In this document: positions 27,636 through 35,818 of the stretch, piece after piece
How the letters are laid out: each line of letters starts with the position of its first letter
How positions within the stretch are numbered: the first letter of the stretch is position 1
From: Mesorhizobium loti
Lineage (GTDB): Bacteria > Pseudomonadota > Alphaproteobacteria > Rhizobiales > Rhizobiaceae
Assembly: GCF_001510895.1 (NCBI RefSeq)
Contig: NZ_LPWA01000120.1
Coordinates: 215,114-279,113, forward strand
Length of the DNA: 64,000 bases
Direction of reading: 5' to 3'
The notes under the pieces: generated by a model
Told to the model about the DNA's origin: nothing
Databases searched by the model: none
What the model saw: the letters and a program-made list of their open reading frames with translations, nothing else
Made by a program: the position numbers and the translations under genes

Positions 27636-27796
27636 GGCGCCCCCCTCTGCCCTGCCGGGCATCTCCCCCACAAGGGGGGAGATCAGCAGCTCGCTCGGTC
27701 GGCGCTTTCCTCGCAACGTCGAAGATTTGCGAAATCGCCGGCGACAGCCAATCTCCCCCCTTGTGGGGGAGATGTCCGGGAGGACAGAGGGGGGCG
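27636..27796. repeat. Nested palindromic element inside the flavoprotein-GcvT operon
   Basis: The left block (27636-27683) and right block (27751-27796) are inverted copies around GGCGCCCCCCTCTG and ATCTCCCCCACAAGGGG. The inner hairpins differ but keep pairing (GCCC/GGGC left, GTCC/GGAC right). The right block ends next to the ribosome binding site of the GcvT-like gene, so it may affect downstream expression. Confidence 0.75.
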
Positions 27797-27811
27797 CGAA
27801 GGAACGCCATC

Positions 27812-29041
27812 ATGAACCGCCATGTGAAAACCAACTCTGCCCGCCTCGCGGCGCAATCACATTTCCGCACGCTGCGGCTCGGCACACCGTTCCAACCGCG
27901 CATCGACGCGCTGGCGCTGAAGAATGATTGGTACAGCTGGGCCGGCTATCGCGCGCCGCATTCGCTGTGGGACGAGGAGCTCGAATATTTCGCCATCCGC
28001 AGCCAGGCAGCACTCTTCGACATCTCGCCGATGACGAAATACCGGATCGAAGGGCCGGACGCCGAAACCTATCTCGACCGCGTCACGCTGCGCGACGTGA
28101 CCAAGCTGAAACCCGGCCGCGTCCACTACACCGCCTGGTGCGACGACGAAGGTTCTGTCCTCGACGACGGCACGCTGTTCCGGCTCTCGCCGACGCGCTT
28201 TCGGCTGTGCTCGCAGGAGCGACATCTGCCCTGGCTGCTCGACAGCGCCATTGGCTACGACGTCAGCGTCGAGGAGGAGACCGAGGCCGTCGCCGGGCTG
28301 GCGCTGCAGGGCCCGACCTCCTTCGCCGTCCTGCGCGACGCCGGCTTTGCCGGGATCGAGCGGCTGAAGGTCTTCGACCTTGCCGAATTCGCGCATGACG
28401 GCGGAACCGTGACGATCTCGCGCACCGGCTTCACCGGCGATCTCGGCTACGAACTGTTTGTGCCGGCGGAGAAGGCGCTGAGCCTATGGGACCGGCTGAT
28501 GGCGGCGGGCGAACTGCGCGGCATCCGCGCCATCGGCTACACGGCGCTGAACCGCGCCCGGCTGGAAGCCGGACTGATCGTCGCCAATGCCGACTTCGCC
28601 ACGTCCGAGCATGCCATCCGCGCCGACCGCCTGCGCATGCCGGACGAGATCGGCCTCGGCTTCATGATCGATCCGGACAAGGGTCATTTCAACGGCCGCC
28701 GCGCCATCCTAGAGGCGAGGGCCAAGCGCAAACTGCGCCACGTGCTGGTCGGGCTGGAGATCGAAGGCAACATTCCGGCCGAGCACGCCATCGTCTATTA
28801 TCGCAAAAGCCAGGAGGTCGGGCTGGTGAGCGCGGCGATGTGGTCACCCATGGCCAAGCGCAACATCGCCATCGCCTCGTTGCAGCGACCCTATGGCGAC
28901 ACGATTGTCGAGGATCTCTGGGTCGAGATCTACTCTATGCGCGAGCTGCAGTACCAGAAGCTGATGAAGCGGGCCAAGGTGGTGCCGCGGCCCTTCATCA
29001 AGCTCGACCGCCGCACCGCCAACCCGCCGGCGGATTTCTGA
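27812..29041 (+). CDS. GcvT-like aminomethyltransferase family protein (possible THF-dependent demethylase)
   Basis: The 409-residue protein has the GcvT/T-protein fold: ALFDISPMTKYRIEGPDAETYLDRV, then SRTGFTGDLGYELFVP, and a C-terminal barrel domain ending in PRPFIKLDRR. T-protein relatives take a one-carbon unit from a methylamine (glycine cleavage, dimethylglycine, sarcosine, dimethylsulfoniopropionate) to tetrahydrofolate. A stand-alone copy with flavoproteins and no gcvH or gcvP points to N-demethylation rather than glycine cleavage, by inference. The start at 27812 follows GAAGGAAC. A small unknown gene begins one base after its stop. Confidence 0.82.
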   Translation: MNRHVKTNSARLAAQSHFRTLRLGTPFQPRIDALALKNDWYSWAGYRAPHSLWDEELEYFAIRSQAALFDISPMTKYRIEGPDAETYLDRVTLRDVTKLKPGRVHYTAWCDDEGSVLDDGTLFRLSPTRFRLCSQERHLPWLLDSAIGYDVSVEEETEAVAGLALQGPTSFAVLRDAGFAGIERLKVFDLAEFAHDGGTVTISRTGFTGDLGYELFVPAEKALSLWDRLMAAGELRGIRAIGYTALNRARLEAGLIVANADFATSEHAIRADRLRMPDEIGLGFMIDPDKGHFNGRRAILEARAKRKLRHVLVGLEIEGNIPAEHAIVYYRKSQEVGLVSAAMWSPMAKRNIAIASLQRPYGDTIVEDLWVEIYSMRELQYQKLMKRAKVVPRPFIKLDRRTANPPADF

Positions 29042-29042
29042 G

Positions 29043-29306
29043 ATGACGAGCGACGCAGACGGCATCGATACGGAGACGGAGGCCGCCGAGCAGTGGCAGC
29101 TGGTCAACACACCGCTTGGCGAGATGTGGTCGGGCCGCACCCGCTATGCGGCGGCGATGTTCTTCTTCAAGCGCGGCGAGATGAACGCCGAGACGCTCGA
29201 GGTCTACCGCATCTGCGCGCGTCTCGACCGTGAAGATCCCTTGCCGATCATCCGCGACCGCGGCGTCGGCAGGGAATGGCTGAAGCGCATCGGCGACGCG
29301 CAGTAG
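29043..29306 (+). CDS. Small acidic protein of unknown function, coupled to the GcvT-like gene
   Basis: The 87-residue protein is soluble, with no membrane segment or signal peptide. It contains MWSGRTRYAAAMFFFKRGEMN and ends near GREWLKRIGDAQ. I do not recognise the family. The one-base gap after the GcvT-like gene suggests a partner role, for instance a small subunit as in multi-subunit sarcosine oxidases, but that is speculation from position alone. Confidence 0.65.
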   Translation: MTSDADGIDTETEAAEQWQLVNTPLGEMWSGRTRYAAAMFFFKRGEMNAETLEVYRICARLDREDPLPIIRDRGVGREWLKRIGDAQ

Positions 29307-29312
29307 TCGCAC

Positions 29313-30370
29313 CTAGCCTATGGTGCGTTCGAGGACATTCAGCCAGTTGCGATAGGCAATCTTCTCGATCAGCGCACGCCCGAAACCCCGTGCGGCGAGC
29401 GCGTCGATGAGCTTCGGCAGTCCGGCGACGTCGCCGATGACGGCCGGGATCATCGCGCCGTCGAAATCCGAGCCGAGACCGACGCCATCCTCGCCCAGCG
29501 CCTGTAAAAGCGAATCGATATGGCGCACCATGATGTCGAGGCCGGTGTCGGCGTTCATGCGGCCGTCCTCGCGCAGGAAGCCGGTGGCGAAGTTCAGACC
29601 CACCATGCCGCCCGACTCGCGGATCGCGCCGAGCTGCCAGTCGGTCAGGTTGCGCGAATGGCCGCAGATCGCGTGCACGTTGGAATGGGTCGCGACCAGC
29701 GGCGCATCGCTGAGCGCGGCCACGTCGCGAAAACCCTTCTCGTTGAGATGCGAGAGGTCGATCATGATCTTGAGCTGGTTGCAGGCCTTGACCAGCGCCT
29801 TGCCGGCATCGGTCAGCCCCGGCCCGGTATCCGGCGACGAGGGAAAGCGGAACGGCACGCCATTGCCGAAGGCGTTCGGTCGGCTCCAGACGATGCCCAG
29901 CGAACGCAGGCCGGCGGCATGGAGCACGTCGAGCATCGCAAGCTCCGGATCGATCGCCTCGACGCCCTCGATGTGGAAGACAGCGGCGATCGAGCCTTTC
30001 GCCATCGCCTCGCGCACGTCGCCGGCGCTGCGGCAGACGGTCAGCGCGCCGGCGCGCTCCAGCCTGAACAGGATCGAGGCCATGCCGATGGTCGACGTGA
30101 TCGCTTCCGCACGCGGCAGTTCCGGCGGCAGGGGCTCATTGTCGCTCGGCGCCGGCGGCACGGCGCTGCGCTTGGTCTTTTCGACCGGCGGCGGGAAGAT
30201 CGCGAACATGCCGCCGGCAAAGCCGCCCTTTTTGGCGCGCGGCAGGTCGATATGGCCGCCCGGCGTGCCCTCGATAAACAGCTTTTCGACGTCCGCTTCC
30301 TTCGACTGATAGAGCCGCAGCAGCGTGTCGTTGTGGCCGTCGAAAACGGGAATGAGGTCGGGTTGGTCAT
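29313..30370 (-). CDS. Membrane dipeptidase (renal dipeptidase family, peptidase M19; frameshifted near the start)
   Basis: Peptidase M19 motifs are present in order: the metal-binding HND in FDGHNDT (in the early frame), VFHIEGVEAID, DLSHLNEKGF, VATHSN and GLGSDFDGAM. They hydrolyse dipeptides, sometimes with a D-residue, using two zinc ions. The open frame in the given sequence lacks an ATG until residue 55. ATG at 30370 is one base out of frame, and adding one base near 30361 gives MTNPDLIPVFDGHND and a 352-residue protein. It is convergent with the GcvT-like operon with a 6-bp gap. Confidence 0.82.
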
Positions 30371-30500
30371 CAGGCCATTCGCTTTTGAGGTGGCAGATCG
30401 GGGGGCGGGAGAATCCGCAGCTGATCTGTCTACTTAGGCAAGATGACCGAACTGCGCAAATGCCAGTGGCGTGTTCGCGTTTGTGGCTTGACGCCGGACT

Positions 30501-30523
30501 TCCCTTCTCCCCAGGGGAGAAGG
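30501..30523. terminator. Hairpin between the GNAT and dipeptidase genes
   Basis: CCCTTCTCCCC (30501-30511) pairs with GGGGAGAAGGG (30513-30523) around a single base. It lies just after the GNAT gene stop and may end the MhqO-MhqD-GNAT transcript or be a repeat element. No T run is present. Confidence 0.4.
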
Positions 30524-30530
30524 GAGATGC

Positions 30531-30830
30531 TCACCGCTTCAGCACGTCGGCCCATTCCGGATGGCGGCGGAACTGGGCGTTGGCGAAGGGGCAGAGCGGG
30601 ATGATCTTCTTGCCGGCCGCGCGCGCATCTTCGACGGCGCGAGTGACGAGCCGAAGCCCGGCGCCCTGGCCGCGGAAGACGTCCGGAACCTCGGTGTGAT
30701 CGATGATGAGCTGGTGCTCGCCGATCTTGGTGAAGGTCATCTCGGCCTCGGCGCCGCCTGGACCGCGCAGCACGTAGCGCCCCTTCGAGCCGTGGTCTTC
30801 CAGTTCGATCTCCGGTAGTTGGTCAGCCAT
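30531..30830 (-). CDS. Small GNAT-family N-acetyltransferase (YidJ/COG2388-like)
   Basis: The 99-residue protein has the short GNAT fold: HTEVPDVFRGQGAGLRLVTRAVEDAR matches the acetyl-CoA-binding R/Q-x-x-G-x-G/A motif (here RGQGAG), and LCPFANAQFRRHPEW is the C-terminal signature of this small subgroup. Its acceptor is unknown. Its ATG at 30830 overlaps the corrected stop of the hydrolase gene. In the raw sequence the hydrolase reads through into it, but I treat that as a frameshift artefact, not a fusion protein. Confidence 0.82.
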   Translation of the reverse strand: MADQLPEIELEDHGSKGRYVLRGPGGAEAEMTFTKIGEHQLIIDHTEVPDVFRGQGAGLRLVTRAVEDARAAGKKIIPLCPFANAQFRRHPEWADVLKR

Positions 30831-31457
30831 TGTTCTTGCCTCCTTCGGCGGGCGCGAGCACGAAGAGCCGCCGCGCCGCTTCGATTTCATTCGGCCGCAC
30901 CTCGTGCCCGCGTCGTGCCATTCCACTGTGACATCGGCCCCATCGGCGCGCAAATAGGCTTCCAGCCGCGACGTCAGGTTCGGCGGACAGATCGGGTCGC
31001 GCCGGCCGGCCGTGATCAGGATATGGCGGCCGGCAAGGCTGCCCTGCACTTCCGGCTCGAACGGGATCAGCGGATGCATCAGCGCCGTGGCATCGAACAG
31101 GGTCGGCTCCGCGAACACCACCGAGGCCAGGATGTTGGCGCCGTTGGAATAGCCGAGCCCCAACACCGCCGAGGGCTTGGTCGCCTCGACATGCGCCTCG
31201 ACGAAGCCGGCCATCTTGGCGGTCGCCCGCGCGAGGTCGTCCATGTCGTAGACGCCCTCGCCGGTACGGCGGAAGAAGCGGGCCGCGCCATGCTCCGACA
31301 CGTCGCCGCGCGGCGAGATTATCGTCGCTGAAGGCAGAAGCTCCTGGCCGAAGGACAAAAGCTGGGTCTCGTTGGCTCCGGTGCCATGGAAGACGAACAG
31401 CAGCGGACTGCCCGGCGCACCGGGCAGCACTTTGTGGATGTAGGCGTCCTTGCTCAT
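30823..31457 (-). CDS. Alpha/beta hydrolase, MhqD-like carboxylesterase (frameshifted in this sequence)
   Basis: The protein has the oxyanion region VFHGTGANETQL and the nucleophile Ser in LGLGYSNGANILAS, as in the phospholipase/carboxylesterase family. The frame breaks near 30906: VEWHDAGTRCGR is read, whereas one added base gives VEWHDAGHEVRPNEIEAARRL and a stop at 30823, for 211 residues. The restored His in DAGHEV is the expected catalytic His, which supports a sequencing error. It follows the ring-cleaving dioxygenase-like gene by 4 bp, as mhqD accompanies mhqO in quinone-response systems. Confidence 0.82.
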
Positions 31458-31461
31458 GGCG

Positions 31462-32394
31462 TTAGTCTTCCAGCTTCTGCAGGTGCTGTTCGAGATAGGG
31501 CCTCAGATGCTGATGCTGTGTCGGCAGCTTCAGCGCTTCGCCGAGATGCGCGGTGTCCTCATCGCGGTCGAAGCCCGGCTCGTTGGTGGAGACCTCGAAC
31601 AGCACGCCGCCGGGCGTGCGGAAATAGATCGCCCAGAAATAGTCGCGATCGATGACCGGCGTCACGCCGTAGCCCGTATCGACCAGCGCCTTGCGCACCT
31701 CGAGCTGCCTGGCGCGATCCTCGACCGCGAAGGCAACGTGATGCACCGAGCCGGCGCCGAGATTGGCAAAGCCGGCGCCAGGCAGCGACTCGATGTCGAC
31801 GACATCGGCGCCATTGCCGTTCTTGATCGCCAACCGGCGGGTGTTGCCGGACTTGTCGACTTCCTCATAGCCCATGAACTTCAACAGCTCCTCGGTGGCG
31901 CCGCCGTCTTTCAGCCTGAGCGCGACCGAGTGAAAGCCGCGGATCGCTTCGTCGCCGGGCACGCCGCCCTTGACCCAGGGCGCTCTGCTGTCGGTCTTGT
32001 CCTCGACCAGCGCAAAACCGTCGCCATCGGGACCAGTGAAGGTCAGGCGCTTCTCGCCAAAACTTTCGGTGCGGGCAACGTTGCCCACGCCCTCGTCGGC
32101 AAAGCGTTTTTCCCAATAGCCAAGCGTACCCTCGGGCACGGAAAAGACCGTGGTGCCGACCTCGCCCACCCCGTGCCGGCCCTTGCCGATGTCCGGGAAC
32201 GGGAAATAGGTCATAACGGAGCCGGGCGTACCGAACTCGTCGGCATAGTAGAGGTGGTAGACGTCAGGTGCGTCGAAATTGACGGTCTTCTTGACCCGGC
32301 GCAGGCCGAGCTTCTTGGTGAAGAATTCATTGTTGCGGCGCGCATCGCTCGCCATCGAGGTGACGTGATGCAGACCCTTGATCTGATTGAGCAT
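31462..32394 (-). CDS. VOC-family ring-cleaving dioxygenase, MhqO-like
   Basis: The 310-residue protein has two vicinal-oxygen-chelate modules. Metal-ligand positions are visible in IKGLHHVTSMASD (first His), SVHHVAFAVED, and the Glu in GVLFEVSTNEPGF. MhqO-type proteins are linked to hydroquinone or catechol-like substrates and to resistance against quinones. GGAGC precedes the ATG. It probably forms an operon with the MhqD-like hydrolase and the GNAT protein. No MarR-type regulator is adjacent. Substrate is inferred. Confidence 0.85.
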   Translation of the reverse strand: MLNQIKGLHHVTSMASDARRNNEFFTKKLGLRRVKKTVNFDAPDVYHLYYADEFGTPGSVMTYFPFPDIGKGRHGVGEVGTTVFSVPEGTLGYWEKRFADEGVGNVARTESFGEKRLTFTGPDGDGFALVEDKTDSRAPWVKGGVPGDEAIRGFHSVALRLKDGGATEELLKFMGYEEVDKSGNTRRLAIKNGNGADVVDIESLPGAGFANLGAGSVHHVAFAVEDRARQLEVRKALVDTGYGVTPVIDRDYFWAIYFRTPGGVLFEVSTNEPGFDRDEDTAHLGEALKLPTQHQHLRPYLEQHLQKLED

Positions 32395-32613
32395 GGTGTT
32401 GCTCCTTCCTATCCTTTGCTGCGGCCCTTGCCGCTGTCGACACCCAATATGAGGATAGCCCCCAAGATGGCAAAGCGGGCAAACACAGAATGGACTGTAT
32501 CACAAAAGTGAACGACCATATGGTTTATGTTCACCAATTGACGAAACCGACTCGTCTTGCAGCGCCGGCGAATTTCAGCTCCATGAGCGACGCACCCTCT
32601 TGAGGAGAAGATT

Positions 32614-34188
32614 TTGGACAACCGATTGAGCCGCCCGAATGTTCTGCTCATCACTTGCGACCAGTGGCGTGGCGATTGCCTGTCAGCGGTCGGACATCCG
32701 GTGGTGAAAACGCCGAACGCCGACGCGCTGGCTGCCGAGGGTGTGCTGTTCCGGCGCCACTTTGGCGGGGCCGCACCCTGCTCGCCGGCGCGTGCCTGCC
32801 TCTATACCGGCCTCTACCAGATGAACAACCGCGTCTGCCGCAACGGCTCACCGCTCGATGCCCGCCACGGCAACATAGCGCTTTCGGCGCGCGCAGCGGG
32901 CTACGACCCGACACTGTTCGGCTACACCGATGTGGCGCCTGATCCGCGCCGGCTCTCGGCCGGCGATCCGCGACTGCGGAGCTATGAAGGCGTGCTGCCC
33001 GGCTTTACCGTGCGGCAGGCCCTGCCCGAGCATCAGAAACAGTGGCTGTCCTGGCTGCAAGCGCAAGACATCGACGCCAGCGCGGGCAGCCCCGACATCC
33101 ATCGTCCGGCGGGCGGGCCAGGCAAGGTCGGTGGCGACGTGACCAACGCACCGCCTGCCTATTCGAAAGATCAGACGCCGAGCGCGTTTCTCGCCGGTGA
33201 ATTCATTCGCTGGCTTGGCGAGCAGGAGCAGGCCACGCCCTGGTTCGTGCATATCTCCTTCATCAGCCCGCATCCGCCTTTCATCGTGCCGGAGCCCTAC
33301 AACACCATGTATGGCCCAGCCGACGGTCCCGCCTTCCGGCGCGCGGCGAACTGGCAGGCCGAGGCCGAAAGCCATCCCTATCTCGCTTATGATCTCGGCC
33401 GGCAGAAGCGGACAAAGTTCGTTCCGGGCATCGAGGGCAAGGTGCCTGACTGGAGCGAGGAAAACTTCCGTCGCATCCGCGCGATCTATTACGGGATGAT
33501 CTCCGAGCTCGACGCCAAGCTCGGCCGCATCTGGCAGGCGCTCAAGGCGGCGGACGCTTGGGACGACACCGTGATCGTGCTGACCTCGGACCACGCCGAG
33601 ATGATGGGCGACCATTTCATGCTGGGCAAAGGCGGCTTCTTCGACGCCAGCTACCACATTCCGCTGATCATCCGCGACCCGCGGCGAACCAAGGTGACCG
33701 GTTCGTCCGTCGACCGCTTCACCGAAGCCGTCGACATCTTTCCGACCTTGCTCGACCTGATCGGCGCCGCGCCGGAGCCGCATCTCGACGGCATGTCGCT
33801 GGCGCCCTGGCTCGACGGTGACCGGCCAGGCGACTGGCGCGACGCCGCGCATTGGGAGTTCGATTTCCGCTCGGTCGCCGAAGGCGAAGCCGAGCGGCAT
33901 TTCGGCATCGGCTCGCGCGATTGCAACCTGGCCGTCCTCCGCACGGAGGACTTCAAATATGTCCATTTCGGCGGCGGCCTGCCGCCGCTGCTGTTCGATC
34001 TCGCGAGGGATCCCGGCGAACTGAGCAACGTCGTGCACGACCCTGCCTATTTGCCGGTGCGGCTGGAATTCGCCGAAAAGCTGCTCGCCTGGCGCGCCAG
34101 GCATCTCGACCAGTCACTGGCGCTGGCGGAGCTGACGGAGGATGGCGTGGTCGGTCACGTGAGCAGGGCAGTAGGGAATAGGCAATAG
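32614..34188 (+). CDS. Sulfatase-family hydrolase (arylsulfatase or phosphonate monoester hydrolase-like)
   Basis: The 524-residue protein has the alkaline-phosphatase-superfamily metal motif NVLLITCDQWRGD and the sulfatase signature CSPARACLYTGLY, whose Cys would be converted to formylglycine. Later metal ligands are in VLTSDHAEMMGDHFMLGKG. Length and the ISPHPPFIVPEPY region resemble phosphonate monoester hydrolases of rhizobia, which are promiscuous toward sulfate and phosphate esters. No signal peptide is seen, so it is likely cytoplasmic. The start is TTG at 32614, supported by GAGGAG upstream. The 3' end overlaps a repeat-like inverted sequence. Confidence 0.82.
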   Translation: MDNRLSRPNVLLITCDQWRGDCLSAVGHPVVKTPNADALAAEGVLFRRHFGGAAPCSPARACLYTGLYQMNNRVCRNGSPLDARHGNIALSARAAGYDPTLFGYTDVAPDPRRLSAGDPRLRSYEGVLPGFTVRQALPEHQKQWLSWLQAQDIDASAGSPDIHRPAGGPGKVGGDVTNAPPAYSKDQTPSAFLAGEFIRWLGEQEQATPWFVHISFISPHPPFIVPEPYNTMYGPADGPAFRRAANWQAEAESHPYLAYDLGRQKRTKFVPGIEGKVPDWSEENFRRIRAIYYGMISELDAKLGRIWQALKAADAWDDTVIVLTSDHAEMMGDHFMLGKGGFFDASYHIPLIIRDPRRTKVTGSSVDRFTEAVDIFPTLLDLIGAAPEPHLDGMSLAPWLDGDRPGDWRDAAHWEFDFRSVAEGEAERHFGIGSRDCNLAVLRTEDFKYVHFGGGLPPLLFDLARDPGELSNVVHDPAYLPVRLEFAEKLLAWRARHLDQSLALAELTEDGVVGHVSRAVGNRQ

Positions 34189-34234
34189 GTTGGGAAGCTG
34201 GTTCCCGAACATATTGCCCTACTGCCTACTGCCC
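34166..34234. repeat. Imperfect inverted repeat between convergent genes, possible bidirectional terminator
   Basis: The left block GGGCAGTAGGG...GGCAATA (34166-34187) is largely complementary to the right block TATTGCCCTACTGCC... (34212-34234). The left block overlaps the last codons of the sulfatase-like gene. It separates that gene from the PRC-barrel gene ending at 34242. Confidence 0.5.
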
Positions 34235-34241
34235 ATTCCCC

Positions 34242-35576
34242 TTACTTCAGCATCATCCGCTGCTGGTCGCGCTTCGCGGCATAGGTGCTCTTGTCATAGG
34301 CCGCCTGCGCCTGCAGCTGCTCCTTGGTGAAGTTGGTGTAGAGATATTTCTTGCCGTTCTTGTCGGTCATGAATTTGAGCTTGTCCATGCCGACCGCCAC
34401 TTCCTTGGCGCCGATGCCGAGGAAGCCACCGACGTCGACGATCACCGCATCCGGCTTGTTGTCCGGCGTCAGCACGACATCGCCGATCGAGCCGATCTTG
34501 GCGTCGTTGGCACCGTAGACGGTCGCACCTTTCAAATCGTCGCCCCGGATATTGCCCATCGGCATTTCGGTCAGCGTCGATTTGTCGATCGAGGCCGTCT
34601 TGGTCGTGTCGGTTGCCGACGTGCCGGAATCCGCAGGCTTGGTCTCGGCGGTTGCCTGCGCAGTTTGGGCTGGCTTGGCCCCCTTGTCGGCCGTGGTGTC
34701 AGACGATGCTACGGCAGGCGTGGTGGTCGCCGGAGCATTGTTCGACGCCGCGGTGGCTGGTGCAGGGGCCGGATCATAAGCCTTGCGGTTGAAGTCCGGC
34801 TGCGCCTGAAGTTCCTCCTTCGTCGTCTCGGCAACCAGCCAGCGGTCCCCGTTCTTTTCCGCCCACTTTGCCTTGGCGAAATCGAAGGTGACGTTCTTCG
34901 TGCCGATGCCGAGGAAGCCGCCGACACCGATGACAAGCGACTCTGCCTTGCCGTCCTTGGCGAGCACGATGTCCTTCACGTCGCCGATCTTCTGGGCATC
35001 GTCGGCCGTGCCGTTGTAGACAGTCTCACCCATGATGTTGGTGGCGAGATTGCCTTCCGCCTTCTTCACCGGTTCGGCCGGCTGCGCGTTGAGATCGACC
35101 GGTTTCTGGGCTCCGCCCGTATCGGTGGTCGGAGGCTGCGTGGCGTCGGCCGACTGCGCCGGAGCTGGATCGTATGGCTTGCGGTCGAACGCAGGCTGGG
35201 CATTCAGCTCGTCCTTGGTCGTCTTGGCCACCAGCCAGCGGTCGCCGTTCTTCTCGGCCCATTCCATCTTGCCGTAGTCGAAGGCCACGTCCTTGGTTCC
35301 GACGCCAAGGAAGCCGCCGACGCCGATGATTGCGGACTTGGCTTTGCCGCTTGCGTCGAAGACGACGTCGTCGATCTTGCCGATATTCTGGGCGTCGTCG
35401 CCGGCGCCGTTAAAGACGGATTCGCCGATGATGTTGGTCATCAGGGCGCCCTCCGAGCGGATCACCGGCGCGGGGTTTTCGGCGGCAGGCGGCTGTGCCG
35501 GCGTTGCCGTCTGGGCGAAGGCCCCCGTTGCAACCAGCGTTGCAAGCGCGGTCGTCGCAAAAAGAGTGCGGATCAT
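34242..35576 (-). CDS. Exported protein with three PRC-barrel domains
   Basis: The 444-residue protein has a signal peptide (FATTALATLVATGAFAQ) and three copies of a PRC-barrel unit, each with a version of IGVGGFLGxGTKxVxFD and followed by ELxAQPxFDRKxYDPAP. The linkers are rich in Ala, Pro, Thr and Lys. The third copy is the most diverged. PRC-barrel proteins with signal peptides are common stress-induced periplasmic proteins in rhizobia, with unclear biochemistry. Start at 35576 has GGAGGAG upstream. An EcfG-type promoter lies about 95 bp upstream, so general stress control is likely. Confidence 0.82.
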   Translation of the reverse strand: MIRTLFATTALATLVATGAFAQTATPAQPPAAENPAPVIRSEGALMTNIIGESVFNGAGDDAQNIGKIDDVVFDASGKAKSAIIGVGGFLGVGTKDVAFDYGKMEWAEKNGDRWLVAKTTKDELNAQPAFDRKPYDPAPAQSADATQPPTTDTGGAQKPVDLNAQPAEPVKKAEGNLATNIMGETVYNGTADDAQKIGDVKDIVLAKDGKAESLVIGVGGFLGIGTKNVTFDFAKAKWAEKNGDRWLVAETTKEELQAQPDFNRKAYDPAPAPATAASNNAPATTTPAVASSDTTADKGAKPAQTAQATAETKPADSGTSATDTTKTASIDKSTLTEMPMGNIRGDDLKGATVYGANDAKIGSIGDVVLTPDNKPDAVIVDVGGFLGIGAKEVAVGMDKLKFMTDKNGKKYLYTNFTKEQLQAQAAYDKSTYAAKRDQQRMMLK

Positions 35577-35670
35577 GATCGTTTCTCCTCCTGCCTGATT
35601 TCGTGCACGCCGCATCCGTGGCCGGTCTCTTCGAAAGCAGGTCGGACGCGGCGCTATTCCACAGCTTCAC

Positions 35671-35695
35671 AACGTCGTGAGTAGGGGGATGTTCC
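35671..35695 (-). promoter_or_regulatory. EcfG-type promoter for the PRC-barrel gene
   Basis: On the minus strand GGAAC (35695-35691) and CGTT (35674-35671) are separated by 16 bases, the consensus used by alphaproteobacterial EcfG sigma factors. Confidence 0.7.
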
Positions 35696-35735
35696 AACCA
35701 CATGGACGGCGCTCAACCAGCGATTGCCGCCGCGC

Positions 35736-35760
35736 GCGGAACCTTTCGGCTGCCCTTCCG
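35736..35760 (+). promoter_or_regulatory. EcfG-type promoter for the diacylglycerol kinase-like gene
   Basis: GGAAC (35736-35740) and CGTT (35757-35760) are 16 bases apart. Transcription would begin around 35770, which excludes the upstream ATG at 35702 and supports the start at 35819. Confidence 0.7.
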
Positions 35761-35818
35761 TTTCAGCCTGCGGCTGGGGCTCGTTTCCGGCCCAAGAATG
35801 GAAGAGATGGAGCGGGAC

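Noticed and set aside
26032..27903. A 623-codon open frame on the minus strand
   Set aside because: It is a shadow of the second PYROXD2-like gene and crosses the palindromic repeat.
27812..29041. Glycine cleavage system T-protein (gcvT proper)
   Set aside because: No gcvH or gcvP is nearby and the gene sits with flavoproteins and an amine regulon, so a demethylase-type role is more likely.
30531..31457. A hydrolase-GNAT fusion protein
   Set aside because: One missing base explains the fusion. With the base restored, both proteins have normal length and the hydrolase regains its catalytic His.
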